Notes: generated by a model from the sequence alone, not told the origin. Positions 10,414 to 23,336 are shown, counted from the stretch's first letter. The stretch: DNA of 64,000 nucleotides from Puccinia triticina (GCF_026914185.1 NC_070569.1:5456001-5520000); one strand, 5' to 3'. Numbers and translations are program-made.

Positions 10414-12100
10414 TCAAAAGCAATCATACATGTGCTCCTGCACTGGTCATTTTGTTTCCTGCCAGCAATAAAGCTACATCCCAAACTGCACGCCTTTCAT
10501 GATTGGTTGGCAGTAATTTAGAGTTTGTTGGATCTATCACCTTCATTGTTCTGATTTATATGGTTAACAGTGAATTATTGTGGCACAGAAGATTTCCATT
10601 TTATATATCATTTCTAATTTGGATCATCTATTCAGTTCAATCAATATCACTGGGAGGAATTTATGATCAAAAACATGCAGAAATTTCCCTTGTTTTATGC
10701 GCATTTCCCACAAAAAACAAAAAAAAAAACATCCATTTCTTATCACTTTCAACTTCACACCCCAGGAATCGGATAAATTTCTTGTGAATTCAAGGAGGAT
10801 TTTATTTCATATCTTCAAAAATAAGAAGAAATAGAGTCCATCCCCAATCCCTTTTTTCATAAAACTTAATCTGAGACAAGTGAGGGCGCAACACAACCGC
10901 ATCAACAGGAGACCTCATTCAAACTTGAATTAAGAAATTTTTGATTTTGCAGAGAATTTGTGTCACAAGAGCATAAGTCACAACTGCAGTGGGAAAGAAT
11001 TAGGGGTAAGAAATCCAGGAAGGAACTGTTTACAATCAATCTGAAACATATGTCAAAATTTGTCCTCTGCCCACATATAAACACTGGTCATTTCAAGAAG
11101 AGGTATCTTGGTGAATGTGGTCGACATAAAGAGAAATAAAATTCTTCTCATTTTTGTCTAACCTTTTTGCAAAAACTTCTGGTCCAAATTGGAATCAAGT
11201 TTGATATAAATCTCTGAATCTCATTTTTTTCTCACCGAATAGGATTGTATTTCCCCATGAAATATTTTTCAACTGATTCTGAAGATTTTGTAGGCTTTAT
11301 ATCAATTGTTGCATGAGAACTTCAGAATCAAACCACCCCAGAGACCTTGTTTGATTTCTAGATGGATGGCAAATGTTTGTTCTAATTCATAAGATCTACA
11401 AACCCAAAAATTAATGAAACTGTGTCTTCTTACATGTCAGAAAAATACATGAATTTCCTTTCTTGAGAGTATCACTTGATTCAAATTGAAGCTTCAATTT
11501 CAGATTTGTTAAATTCCTCAATCCAATGAAATCATAACATTCATTTTCATGTGGATATAGAACACTGATGAATAATCATTCAAAATTGTTCAATACACCC
11601 CTGACCTCAAATAATTAATATCCAAACTTGCCACTTGGGCTGTCTTTTATTTTTCACAAGCCTGGCCTTTTTCATGACTCATCTAACTTAATATAAATAA
11701 TTTTAGTCTTCCTTTTCCGTGAAGCCTTTGCCTTGGAATTGAATCTCAGGATAGCCTAAAGGAGCTCTCCTGAGATCCTAAATCGATTACCTGATTCCAA
11801 ACACCAACTTAAGTTGACCTGGGCTAGTCCAATCTTAAAATTTGTGTGGAAATTCAATAGATTTCATGATTTTCAACTTCATCTTTTTTCTTGTTGCAAT
11901 CCAACTTCCATTTCACTGCTGTTTCTGCAAAATTTGACCCGATGAAGGGTCCTGATACATGTTACAGATTTTTTTGTGTGAACCCTCCCAAAACCCCTGC
12001 CCAACCCGCTGAGACACTGGACTCAGGTGAAACTCACCTCGCTCGGAACAGGATAGGTCGCAACCAGCTCAGTCCCCCTCTCTTCGCTTCAAGCTCAGCC
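10414..12100. other. AT-rich intergenic sequence
   Basis: No supported gene. The final 200 bases probably contain the promoter and leader of the gene starting near 12101, with several in-frame codons upstream of the chosen ATG. Confidence 0.35.
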
Positions 12101-14396
12101 ATGTCCCACAAATCGCGATTCCCTCAAGTACCACAGGAAAACTGTTCAATTCCAGGTTCAAATCCCATTCGGAACCCTCTTCAAATCAATAAACTGATGA
12201 TGAATCTTTTTCTCCACATGTATACAGGCAGAATCAATTGCTATGAAAAATCAGCGACTAATACCAACTCACACACAGCTCCCTCGGTCTCCAGTGATGC
12301 ACACCTTCTTCGGGATGCCGATGCAGGTATGTCTTACCTTCTTGCTTTCATCAGATCGCCAAATGCCATTTTCTTGACTTATTACTGGTCGATCCACTGC
12401 TTTAATCAATTGTGAATGGTAGGGCACCCAGCAGTAATAGATTAGGATATCGCGGACGCGAGCAGTATTCTAGAACAACAGTGGATCCAGCATTCCTGCC
12501 ACATCGATCAATGGCACAGCGACGAAGCCATTCTCAAGCAAATCAATTGAACAATCGAATGAACCATCAATACAAAAATGTGCTAATTAGATTCTTGTCT
12601 TATCTATCTTATGCTCGGAATTCACTGAATCTAACCTGAATTTTTACTGTTGTCTTCACAGATGCGCCCCAACCAACGAGCATCGTTCCGACAGCAGGAA
12701 AGCTTCAGGCAACTGAATGAGTTGCTTTTACAGCCTCGGACCCCTCGAAGTGATGCCTACAGCCACCCATTAGAAGCCAACAGTCCTTATGGACCTCCGT
12801 TTCCTGGATCATCAACACCGAGAAATCTTCCTACCCAGCCAAATCTTCAAAACGATTGGCTTTTTATGCATCCAACCCACCCTGTTTATCCTTCAATTGA
12901 TTTTTTATTCTCTGAAAGCCAAGCAAACCCCTTAGGCCCTGAATCTCAGTCCTCTCCTCCTTCTCGCGCCATTTCCTCGTCAAATTATCTTTATGATAAT
13001 TTTTGCCACAGTTTTTCACCATCGGTAAGCAATTCTTCAGACAAATGAATTGCTTGAAAATGGCTTGAATTAGAAGCCAAGCAAACTCATGGCATTTTTA
13101 CTGTGCCTCCTTTACAGACTTACCACAATTTTGGATCGTTTTCAGCAAGTGACCGAGCTCGTGAAGCCACTAGTATTCACCAACGCCAACCTGACCAACC
13201 TAACTCAAACCCCTTGCTAGGCCAGCCGCATGGTTTTGTAAACAACCTTCACCACTCAGAAGCTCGACCAACTGGTAGTCATCAATTTCCACATGTGGCA
13301 CCTGGGCCTCTAGCGACCACTACACCATATCCAAATGAATTTTTTCCTCATCATCTTGCCCCGCAAATCCAAGCCCCAATACAACTTGGGTCACCCTCTC
13401 ATAAACGAACGTTTTCTGCGGCATCCCTCTATCAATCAAATCCGATTCACTCCACCGCTATTCCTGACCCAAAATGCTCGAACAATACTGGCAAGCATGA
13501 GAATTCTTCCCTTTCTTGCCGTGAGTTGACCGTTGAAGCAAAAGAGGATACCCAACCTGGGTATGTTTTGTTCTTTTCAGATATTGGTTATTTTTTCTCT
13601 TTTCTTTTATTACAAGGTTTATGCTGTTGGAGCAAGCATCATTTGCACCCAGCCAACCGTGAATTTATCTTCATTTTTTTATCATTCATCTTTATTGAGG
13701 TTTGTCCTGCTGGAGCAAGCATCATTTGCACCCAGACAACCTCATTTATGCTGTTGGAGCAAGCCTCATTTGCACCCAGCCAGCGTCCAATTTAAATCTT
13801 TCTTTTGATATTTCATTTCTACCAAGATTTTTGCTGTAGGAGCAAGCCTCATTTGCACCCAGCCAACTTTGCCCTTTTTTTTCTATTTCTGTGAAAGGTT
13901 TAAGTTGGAGCAAGCCTCATTTGCACCCTCCCCCTTCCACTTTCCAAACAATACCTTAATATGCTTTTCCTTCCTGAGTACTGATCATCTATCTCTACCA
14001 ATTGGTTTCAGATCAAGAAAACGGATTCGCCGGGGCAGAGCTGTCAAGCAATATGCAAGATTTTGTGCTAAAGCAAATGAACCTTTTGTTAATACCAAAC
14101 ACAACAATCAATCAGATCAAGAAACGAATGTTGATGAAGTAATTCAAGCAGCAGCTCCTCCTGTGGACGATAAATCAATCCACTATTACTTTGTTCCCCC
14201 AAAGCGACAACACGATCCAAATCCCAGTGAAATCCTCACCTCTCAAGCAACCCTTCTGGCTTCATATCACCGTCTTTCTCACGGCACCTGTATCATTGCG
14301 CCACGAAACCAGCCAGCCTTCTGCAAATTTACTGTGATGCCTTTCTCCAAAATATCAGCTGAAGAAATTCAAGGTTGGGAAAAGTGTCAGCCTACG
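12101..14396 (+). pseudogene. Tet-like 2OG-Fe(II) oxygenase gene, N-terminal part
   Basis: Exons, with phase-checked joins from the third onward: 12101-12155, 12228-12326, 12446-12579, 12662-13024, 13118-13560 and 14012-14396. The first two joins are less certain. The first five exons encode a Pro/Gln/Ser/Asn-rich region. The last encodes RKRIRRGRAVKQYARFCAK, then an ordered block with HYYFVPPK, YHRLSHGTCII and FTVMPFSKISAEEIQGWE, which I recognise as the segment preceding the catalytic domain in rust Tet-like oxygenases. The frame then hits TGA at 14397, the first base of foreign DNA. The catalytic part lies at 18006-18806 on the same strand. I infer one gene cut in two. Confidence 0.6.
13615..13935 (+). 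repeat. Intronic minisatellite, five copies
   Basis: Five copies of a unit around GGAGCAAGC(A/C)TCATTTG, four of them followed by CACCCAGCCA or a close variant, occur in the 451-bp intron 13561-14011. Unevenly spaced T-rich sequence separates them. The other introns of this gene are 72-119 bp. Confidence 0.75.
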
Positions 14397-16390
14397 TGAT
14401 GTCAAGGATATTATCCTTCTAGCTACACGTGGTGCAAAGCTAAAGATTAGAGTTATAAAACTCTAAGACAAGGTTATAAGGGATAATTCCAACGTAATTG
14501 TTGGGAATTATGGCGTAAGAAATAAGGCAATTTGGGCCAATTTGGGCCAATTTGACGTAATAAAATGAATATAATTAATTTTAAGAGGGGCCTGATAAAT
14601 CAGGGGTGTTTAATCCCTCTAGAATGAAGAACTGGGGCCTGTAAACAGGTGTGGTTTAAATCCCAGAAAGAAATAGCGGAGAATCTCAAGAGAAGGGGCT
14701 TAAACTTACTAGTATAAGACCCTAGAGGCACTTGAGGTTCTTCAGGCGTGAAGTTGGGCAGTTGGAGGCGCTCAGAGGAGGTAATCTTGAGGGCAGGGTG
14801 GTTACTGGGCAGCTTCAGGGCGGAAATTGGGGCTAAAAATCACGAAAGTAGGTATTTTACCTGGCAAATCACAGGCTAATGAGGCTGTTGAAGGCGGGTA
14901 AAATTCTAATAGGTAATGTAAAGCTGGGGAATCTCCTTTTGGGCGGAGAAAGGGCCATTTTTATAGCCTAGGCAGGCCTCCAGGGGCGCCCAGGGGACAG
15001 GGGGACACTTGTGGGCGCATTCTGAGGCAATTTGGTTGCGCTACAAGGCGCTGTGGGTCGTGGGACTTTGGGGCTTGAATACAAGGGTTGCCAAGAGCCT
15101 TTTACAGAGGTTCTGCGTGGTTTTACACAAGCCTTACGCGTCATGGGGGCTGGTTTGGGGGTTCTGTGACGCTCATTTCCGTGGAAATGTGTCACAGAAG
15201 GTACTAGAACTGGCTTCTGTGTACTTGTACACGTGCAAGCAGTGCTTCATACATGTTCTGGAGGCGCTTATTAAGTGCTCCAGTTCATTTGACCCCTTCT
15301 ACATATTTACTACAGTTGTAATTTACACGTAGTGAGGCTTGGGAGAAGCTGGGGCGCTTTCTAGTGTCTCCTGTGCACGTTGCAAGAGCCTTTTTCCATC
15401 TAGAATGTTTTGACATTGAATGACGTGGTAATTACATCTTGTTTGGTGATTAATTACATGTGTACAAGACATATCCAAGTTTACTAAAGACAGAGAAACA
15501 CAGAAACAAAGATCAAGGGTTCCCCCTACAAATTAACCAAATTACAAAAAAAAAATGCAAGGGTTCCCCCTTTCCAAAAAACAGATCACATAAACAAGGC
15601 TTCTCAACACAAAATCCAAAACCCACAAACTGGACCCACTATCCATCCCTGTCTAGCAGGGTTTAAAATAGTGGGTGGATGGCCCCCAGCGCGCCGCATT
15701 GAAGGCATTATGCAAAGGGGGGCCACTGAGTAGAGCCCCTCAAACTGTGCAAGTGCAACAGCGGAGGGGGTTGAGGACGAACCACACGCTGGAAGTGCAG
15801 CGGCAGAGGACGCCCTGGGGATTCATCAAGCCCAACACAGCCGTCTTTTATAGATATGTGGTCATACACAGTCCAAAATCCGCCAGCACCCTCATTTGTT
15901 AGTGTCGACACTGCCATGCCTTGGCAACTATGGCCACCGCCACGATACTCTTCCGTTGGTCCGACCTGCGTGCCAACTTGCCATTTTCAACGCTCACCGA
16001 ATCTCACCTACATGCAACACGCGCCTCAGAAGCAGTAAGTACGTCTCGTGACTCATCATTACCCTCACAACGGTCAGCACCACCACTGAGCCCTTTCTAT
16101 GTTTTTTTTCTGCCTTTCAGTCCCGACCCACCCACCACCACCACAACTGAACGATGCGGTGGGCCACGCGAGCATTTGAAATTCAACCACGCCAGAAACT
16201 CAAGCCTAAACCCTCCACCATCGCCGCTGTCCCCCGCCAGCCGGCCTTCGCGCTGAGCAGCCCGTTCCTGCCCAGCACTGCCCTTTTCGGCACCACCAAC
16301 CACCTCGAAAACCGAAAGCAGCCAGAACAATGACAAGACCCACCCCGAGCTAGCACACTCCACCCCCAACGACCCCCAAAACGAACGCAG
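14397..16390. other. Foreign block, first part: LTR-like sequence
   Basis: The block begins TGATGTCAAGG right where the oxygenase frame stops. About 1.1 kb of GC-richer, non-coding sequence follows, then a short region with CAAGGGTTCCCCCT repeats (about 15515-15570). The character is that of LTR DNA, but I could not find a matching second LTR. From 15900 a short open frame (MATMATATILFRW) may be leader sequence of the adjoining TVP38 fragment. Confidence 0.4.
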
Positions 16391-17040
16391 ATGAGCCATC
16401 CAGCCCAGCACTACCCGCCGCCCACCCTCCCCGACTCCAAGAGCGCCGCCTCCGACTCCTCACTCTCCAAAACCAGCTCGTCCTTCCGCCACAGGACTTT
16501 CCACACCGCATTCGGGCCCCTCTCTGTAAAGTAAACACCCCACACACACACACCCTCAATCCTGCCGAAGCGAGACTGACATGCCCGGAGTGCTGCAGTA
16601 ACTTCCTGCGCAAAGACTGGATCAAGTACTATGTCTTCCTCGTCCTCCTGCTCATCGCCATCGCCGTCGTCGCCAGTTGAGTCCCTCTCCCAGCCCCCGC
16701 CGGAAACAACAAAGCTGACAGCCCCTCGTGCAACAGTTTACCACCACCAGATCGTCATCGCCCTGCACCCGTTCGTCCTCTCGATGCGCAACCTCAAAAT
16801 CAACGGCGTCGAGGTGGGCTGGCTGATCCCGGTCGCCGTGCTCTTCATCATCTCCTTCCCGCCTCTCTTCGGCCACGAGGTACGCCCCGCCCACACCCAC
16901 CCACACTGCTTACAAACAAACTGACCACTAGACAAATATCAGATCGTCATCATCCTGTGCGGACTCGTGTGGGGTTTGTGGCTGGGCTTTGCGATCGTCT
17001 GTCTCGGCACCCTGCTGGGCGAGCTGGCCAACTAATGGAC
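16391..17040 (+). pseudogene. Truncated TVP38 (SNARE-associated Golgi/VTT family) fragment
   Basis: Exons at 16391 to about 16525, about 16585-16678, about 16740-16880 and 16943-17035 encode a cytosolic N-terminus, then WIKYYVFLVLLLIAIAVV (transmembrane), VGWLIPVAVLFIISFPPLFG and EIVIILCGLVWGLWLGFAIV. The last two resemble the start of the VTT domain of Golgi membrane protein TVP38. The frame then meets TAA (17033-17035), where a C to A change would restore a Tyr codon; WTFKYAC continues after it before homology stops. The second half of the domain is missing. GC content and CpG density are much higher than in the surroundings. Introns are retained, so the copy was made at DNA level. Family assignment is from motif memory. 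Confidence 0.7.
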
Positions 17041-18005
17041 GTTCAAGTACGCCTGCTGGTTTTCTTTTTGGAAAGCTATTCTCAAATTTGACTATTTCTT
17101 TACTGAACTCAGCACTTGTCAGAGTTACCATTGCCTAAATATATTGATTGATTGAGATCAAGGCACCAAAAACTTGTTTTCTGGTGAAAACGTGATCTTG
17201 AGCAATTTTAACAAGCAAGTAAGATTTAGCTATTCCCTTTAGATTTAGAATTTTAGCCAACCAGAAGTCCTCCAATCAAAATTCATGAATTCCTATGAGA
17301 TAATATGAAGCCTAATTTGGAGGTGACTGGGAGGGAATGAATATGCCAAAGGAGAAGTGGTGTGGGTGGGCCCTTAGGAATTTGACATAGGTTTTTGGGC
17401 CCTGCAGCGGCGCAGCCGCCTTGGCCTCTAGTAACACATGTAATATTGCTATTGGGGTGTATTCTGGCCCATTCTTACTTACTGGTAACCTGAGCGCTTT
17501 GGTTGCGGGCTAGTTTATGCATTATGCATATATGTACACTAGGAGCGCGGGCTTGAGCTCTAGGCAACAGAGCACGCGGGCTTGGGTGCGCCACGCAACA
17601 AATAAAGCCATCTTTTAAACTATACACAACACCTCAGTTACGTCACTGAAAATGGGTGTAAATATATGTACTTGTATATATATGTGCATACAAGTGCATC
17701 CACGCGGGGCGTGATGCACTTGCGCAAACTTTGAAGTTAGTTTACACAAGGAAGGGATAATAATTAAGGGTACTTGTAAGTGAGGTACCCTAGGTTATTT
17801 TACCCGTAGAATAAGAATCTTCTATAATATTTCACATATTAATTACATAAAGCTGAGTAATTAATTTTTTATATATGTATTTAATGTTTTTTGCGTAGTT
17901 TTACATATGTAAGAGTAATAATGTCTCTTTCATATGTAACACTACTTTTTATGGTTTTATTTGTATTATTTCTATGTCACGGTGGCTCTGCCATAGTAGC
18001 CAGCT
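17041..18005. other. Foreign block, last part: MITE relic and AT-rich repeat sequence
   Basis: Bases about 17145-17290 in reverse orientation resemble the MITE at 37684-37856 (shared GGAGGACTTC end and GTTTTCACCAG core). The rest holds repeats of the type TACACATATATGT and reads like decayed LTR DNA. No coding frame stands out. Confidence 0.35.
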
Positions 18006-18806
18006 GACAAAAAGTTAGTTTGTTTTTTCCTCAATCAAACCAACTATGTTGAAAAAGTCCACAACAACAGACCCCATATGGGTGGTGAAATGTGGGCCTG
18101 CAGTTGGCGAAAATGCTCAAAACAAAAAGAAGGATTTGGACAATATTTTTGTGTCGCTCGACTGGTTGCTATGATGCAAAAAGCTCTATACAACGCTGAA
18201 GACAAGGCTACTGCTTTTTGTGAGGCTAATGAATGGATCGCAACTCAATTGAAAAAACTGGCTCCAAACGTTTTTGACCAGTATCATAAAGCGCTTACCG
18301 AAAACAAGCTACCCTCAATGGCCCATATGGAATATCCAACACCATACAGCATGTTCAACTTTGCATCTTTCTTCACATTCACCATGAACAACTTTTTCAA
18401 CGAACCCCATATGGACACCGATGTGAACAACTGGACCCTTGTATGCTGGATTCCAATATTCAATCCTCAGACGTTGGACGAGGACACTCCAATTTTGGCC
18501 GACGAGGGATTTGACATGGTCGGAGGGCAGTTTAAATTCCGCGATTTTCAGGTCTATCTAGATTTGAACGAGGTTGTGGGTGTCACAATGTGTGTGTTCC
18601 GGTCCAACAAAGAAGTACATCAGACTTTGGATGGAGTTTCTAAATCTGGAAAGTATACACGGGTTGGTTTCTCTTGTCAGATGTCTGAAAAAATGTCAAA
18701 TGCTGTTATTGCATATATTAACCAGCAAACCACTGCAAACCAGCTCCGCATAGCAGGCCAAACAGTTCGGATTGAAGATGCTAAAAAAAACTTGCCAAGG
18801 CCTAAA
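18006..18806 (+). pseudogene. Tet-like 2OG-Fe(II) oxygenase gene, catalytic part
   Basis: The frame is open from 18006 to a GT at 18807; ATG 18078 is internal, not a true start. It encodes LVCFFLNQTNYVEKV, GGEMWACSWRK and then the double-stranded beta-helix fold. The iron-binding HxD is in FFNEPHMDTDVNNWTLVCW, the distal His in KEVHQTL, and the 2OG-binding Arg in KYTRVGFSCQM. These motifs and their order match the rust Tet-like oxygenase family; members of this broad family oxidise 5-methylcytosine in animals, and the substrate here is unknown. All three metal ligands and the Arg are present. The N-terminal exons lie at 12101-14396, beyond a 3.6-kb insertion. A last exon around 18942-19041 is possible. 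Confidence 0.72.
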
Positions 18807-18893
18807 GTCATATCCCTGTATTTTGGTTTTCTAGTATCTTTTTCATGCTTTGAATGTGTTGTTGCCATTTTTTTTTTTACATTTTTTTGTTGA

Positions 18894-20120
18894 AATCTTC
18901 TTCAAACTATCACCACTTCATCTTTCACTGAGTATTTCAGTCATCAAGCTTAAAAGTACTGAAAAACTAAGACTATTTGAATTGATGGCTTTAATCCCCA
19001 GCACATGCCCACATGTGGCAATAATTTTGCAAAAAACTTAATATTGATTCATTTGTTGTTAAAATTTACAAACAAAAAAATTGTGCTTCAAACAAATTCA
19101 CATTGCATTGCCAGATTCTGAGAATCAGAGAATCATTTGGCAGGACCCAGCTGGTAATTTTTTCTGTGTGTGTTCAATGTAATACCTCCCGAGTCCCATG
19201 TGGGGCTTCCATCTGTCTTCAGGATTTCTGCTCCTCTCTGCCACAGTTTTCAGCCTCATGACACTGGACAGAAATTAAAAATCACCAAGGAAATTAATTT
19301 CTTTCAAACTTCTTCACAAGAATGAAGCAGGGTGGTCATGGCATCCTCCAATGTTACAAAATCACATGTGCCACTTTTTATCTGAAGTGTTATAAGACTC
19401 AGCCTTTGCATTTCTATTGTAAAAATGAACAAAATCACATGTATGGAATAGGATGACACTGAGAGCCCATGTTCTATACATGATGGACACTTTGCACCAC
19501 TGTTTCTTTTTTGAAAACCAAGCATTGATAGGTTTCTTTCCCAAATTTGAAATGGAATAAATGAAAAAATTGAGGTGGCTTTAAACACACACAAATACGG
19601 ATAAGTATGAGTATCTGAATTGATTATGATTTTTTATTGAACTCTTGGAGTACTAAAAATTGCGTTGAAGTGTTATAATTTTAATTGTAACCATTGAAAC
19701 AAGATGGGCATCAGCACAGCACATGCTTGGTCCTACAGCAGCCCAGTATTGGTGGAACAAGCCTTAACCACAGAAAGTGGAAATGATTGGCTTACTCATA
19801 TTAAAATCACCCAGAATCTTATTATGTTTTGTTTCAGTGTGTGTTTGGTCAAAATAACCATCTCCTGGGATTGAAATAATGCCACTGGGCTCCAAAGTGG
19901 GCTGAATGTCTGCACTTGGAGGAGTACCACGTCCACCTGAACCGGGAATCCATTTTTAATTTACCATGCACTCAATTCCCAGCCAAAATTCCCTGCTGCA
20001 ATGTTTCCTTGGGTATAGTTGTAAATGAATTGTGGAAGAATTCAACACTGCTACCTGATATAATTCAGCTGGATATCCAGTTGCTTTGAAGTTGATATTC
20101 AAAACAATTCCTCAATATTT
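18894..20120. other. Intergenic sequence, no clear gene
   Basis: AT-rich sequence without convincing codons, apart from the possible last oxygenase exon near its start (18942-19041). Confidence 0.35.
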
Positions 20121-20930
20121 CAGCTATATCAGATTGTATTCAGTGAATGTTATGGGATGGCTCCAGAAAAGATTAGGCACAGTTGTAGAAAAAACATCTG
20201 CAATGGCACTCGCATGGGAGTGCCTAGCAAACTCCCCTGGTGAATTCTCTCTCAAAATTTGATTCTCACGCGCGAGCTCCGTCGTCTTGGGTATAAGCCT
20301 GGCCTGCACTTCGCGCATGGCTCTCGCCAGCAAGTGCTCGCAAGGCTTTGTTAAGCTAGGTTTTGGGCACAATTTGAGAGAGTCACATGACCCAAACTCA
20401 ACCCAACCCTAGCTTAACTAAGCCTCTAAACAGAGGGTACGGGAGACCCCGCTGTTGAACTCTCACGCAAGGCGTAAGCAGAGCTTGGAGGGGAGATGCA
20501 AACTATCACAGGATTTGACAATTTACACGGGTGCTTGAAAGGCTGCCCTCCTGTAAATAAGCTCTAGGAGATACACTATTAATTTAGTGTGGCACAATCT
20601 TCCTGAATTAAGCTATTTAAATCCCACTTTCTTAAATCCACAGAATCCTAGACTCTTGGATCTAAGTTTTGGGGTGTTTTTTTTACAAAGCTACAACAAA
20701 AAATAGCACACACAACAATTAAACACAGGCACAAGTTGAAAATCCCCAAAGACCCGAAGGCCCTATGGATGACCCTCCAGCTGTGCCGCAGCAACAAGCA
20801 AAAGTGGGCCGGTTGTTAGAGTATTCCAGGAAGGCCCTAATCAAGTGATTAGTGGGCTCCCAGGGAGGGGGTAGGACGAAACCGGAGCCCCTGGGGGGAC
20901 AACCTCATGGAACAGCACTCCTTAAATAAG
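20121..20930. repeat. LTR-like repeat, relative of 48540-49460
   Basis: Ordered shared words occur in both places: an ACGCA(A/G)GGCGT start, AGAGCTTGG or TGAGCTTGG, GTGCTTGAA, CTGCC(C/T)TCCT, AATTTAGTGTGGC, and a later GGATTCT or its complement context. Similarity is interrupted, so the copies are diverged. I could not fix LTR ends here. Confidence 0.45.
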
Positions 20931-21286
20931 TTTTCCGGAGGATCCCCCACAAGCACTTGACCCCAGCCACATCTGCTCGTCTCCAATGCCCTGCTATTGC
21001 TGCTCCCCAATCACCCGCCACCACCAACCATACACCCGTTCCCACTGCCTTGGGTGGTATTGCTCGCCACTGTAACCGTTGCGCATGTTCCATTGCATTT
21101 ACAAAACCGCCACCGCCACTGTTGTCATCTTGTACAAGCTTAACAGCTCTTACCAAGGCACCACATCAAGCTCGTCATCCCATTGCTGGGCCAACCCCGC
21201 GCCACAACCATCACTTGCATAACCTGCCCACCTCAGCCTGTGCAAAGGTCTATCAACGCGCTCGGGTGGTAACCTCCGTGCAATTA

Positions 21287-21463
21287 TGGTCTTCAAAGTT
21301 GGTTTGCATAATTTTATGCATGCATAAATCATAAAATCATAAAATCTTTTTTGCAGGGGATATGACTGTCTGATTATGTAATACAAAATTTCCTAACCAA
21401 AATATTTTTATGATTTTATGATTTATGCATGCATAAAATTATGCAAACCAACTTTGAACACCA
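21287..21463. mobile_element. Tc1/mariner-type MITE, 177 bp
   Basis: Inverted termini TGGT(C/G)TTCAAAGTTGG extend about 55 bp into a GCATGCATAAATCATAAAAT arm. The element is flanked by TA on both sides (21285-21286 and 21464-21465). A relative of 182 bp lies at 45216-45397. Confidence 0.75.
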
Positions 21464-22454
21464 TAAATACACACAAATCCAACAATTATATTTATGTACA
21501 TGTGTATCTGATTTGGACATGGTCACCAGATTTATAAGCTACCCAGGCCCGGCTGGCCAAGAACTCACAAGGCCGACTCATTCGAGGCCCCGATCCAGTC
21601 AAGTATACATATTGGATTTCAGAGTGCAGCTTGCCATGCACGCACTTCCTTCCTGGCTCAGTTCGCCAGTCTTACCGAGCAGCTTAGCTCATCCGTCCAA
21701 CCTGACCACCCACCCACAAGCCAAGCGCCCGACACCATCCCCCTAGAATGCACTGGCTTTCCCCAACCCTCCTTCTTCTTTGGACCCTCCGCGCTTGAGT
21801 AACCAACAACCAAGGATGGTGTGTCACAGTCTCAGAAAGACGCACGCAGATTGACCAAGAATGCCAAGCGTGGATAGCCTTCAAGGGAGATTATACAACG
21901 ATGGGAGCGTGCAATATCCTTGATGAGAAGTAAAAACAGGTGAGCAATTCAGGACCGTTTATGGCACGTCAGTATACACAGCAGCAGGAGCGGCAGTCTC
22001 ATCGGTGTGTTTACAGGCTTCCGCATTGTACCGTCACACTCCGACCGTTCCCATCAAGCCCTTCTTGGCCCGGGAGGAGGAAACATTCATGTTCGGCTAA
22101 GCAGAAGAGAGTCGAGCCGACTGGCCCCAACGACTGGAAGAGCACAGGCGATTCGGCGAAGCAGGAGCCGAGCACGAAGCACCAATCGAGAGCCGTCCAA
22201 GTCGCTAGAGCGCGTCTAGCCCGTGTCGACGAAGGGCGTGCACTCACAATCTCCACGGAAGACGCAGCAGAAGACAAGGCGCCATCACTCGCCGCACAGG
22301 GACGGCCCATCTTTGCACCAGGTCACACCACGACTGCACGAGCATCTCCGCCCCGAAGCAGGCGCACTGACGACCCCGCAGAGCGCTTCCCGCCAAGGAT
22401 CCGCGCGGGCGGTCCTCCCTGCGCCCGAATGGATGTGGTACTCCGACAGCAAGG

Positions 22455-23336
22455 TGTAATAATTCAAAGAATTCCTTGACACCTGAATAAGATGATTTAA
22501 GAATTGATCTGAGTGACAAGCTCAGGAATGACAACGACTACGACTCTTGACTACACACCTGAATAAGATGATTTAAGAATTGATCTGAGTGACAAGCTCA
22601 GGAATGACAACGACTACGACTCTTGACTACACACCTGCGGCGATGCAGATTGATGTTTGGGGTTTGGTTGATTGGGTTATGGGAAGGACGCGCGAAAGAC
22701 AATTAGCCTTTTTCTTCACTTGAGTTTGTTTTTGACATTGCGCGTGAAGAAAAAAGAAAGAGACAAGAAATAACAAATGATAATGAAAAATAGTGATGAT
22801 GGCGAACCTGAATAAGATGATTTAAGAATTGATCTGAGTGACAAGCTCAGGAATGACAACGACTACGACTCTTGACTACACACCTGGGATTTGACGAAAC
22901 AGAAAAAGAAAAGATTAACAATGATAGGAAAAACAATTAAATAGTGGGAAAGATGGCAGGCATACCTGCGGCGATGCAGATTGATGTTTGGGGTTTGGTT
23001 GATTGGGTTATGGGAAGGACGCGCGAAAGACAATCTGAATTGGATGGATAGAGTGGAAGAAGATAATGAAGAGTAACGAACAACATTTAGCTTGAGTTTG
23101 ACTTTGGGTTGGATTTTGAGGATGGTACTTACTAGCCTTTTTCTTCACTTGAGTTTGTTTTTGATATTGCGCGTGAAGAAAAAGACTAGCAAGTGTGGCC
23201 GGGTGTGCTTCCTTTTGAGTGCGGGGGAATTTTCAACTAGGTTAGGTTTATACTCGGTATGTTGCGGATGCGAGTGAGAATTGGATGAGTCTTGAATATT
23301 CAAAATGATTTGCAGGCGGATATTCATAATCTAACA
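22455..23336 (-). repeat. 3' LTR, long form, 882 bp
   Basis: Minus-strand TGTTAGATTATG..GAATTATTACA. It contains three copies of an about 80-bp unit (CTGAATAAGATGATTTAAG..) and two copies of an about 50-bp unit starting TAGCCTTTTTC (22704 and 23133). Confidence 0.88.

Noticed and set aside
14397..18005. One intact LTR retrotransposon filling the oxygenase insertion
   Set aside because: I could not find matching LTRs, a primer site or a target duplication; it is better described as a composite block.
18078..18078. ATG as the true start of a 271-aa oxygenase
   Set aside because: Conserved family sequence (LVCFFLNQTNYVEKV) lies in frame upstream, so this Met is internal.
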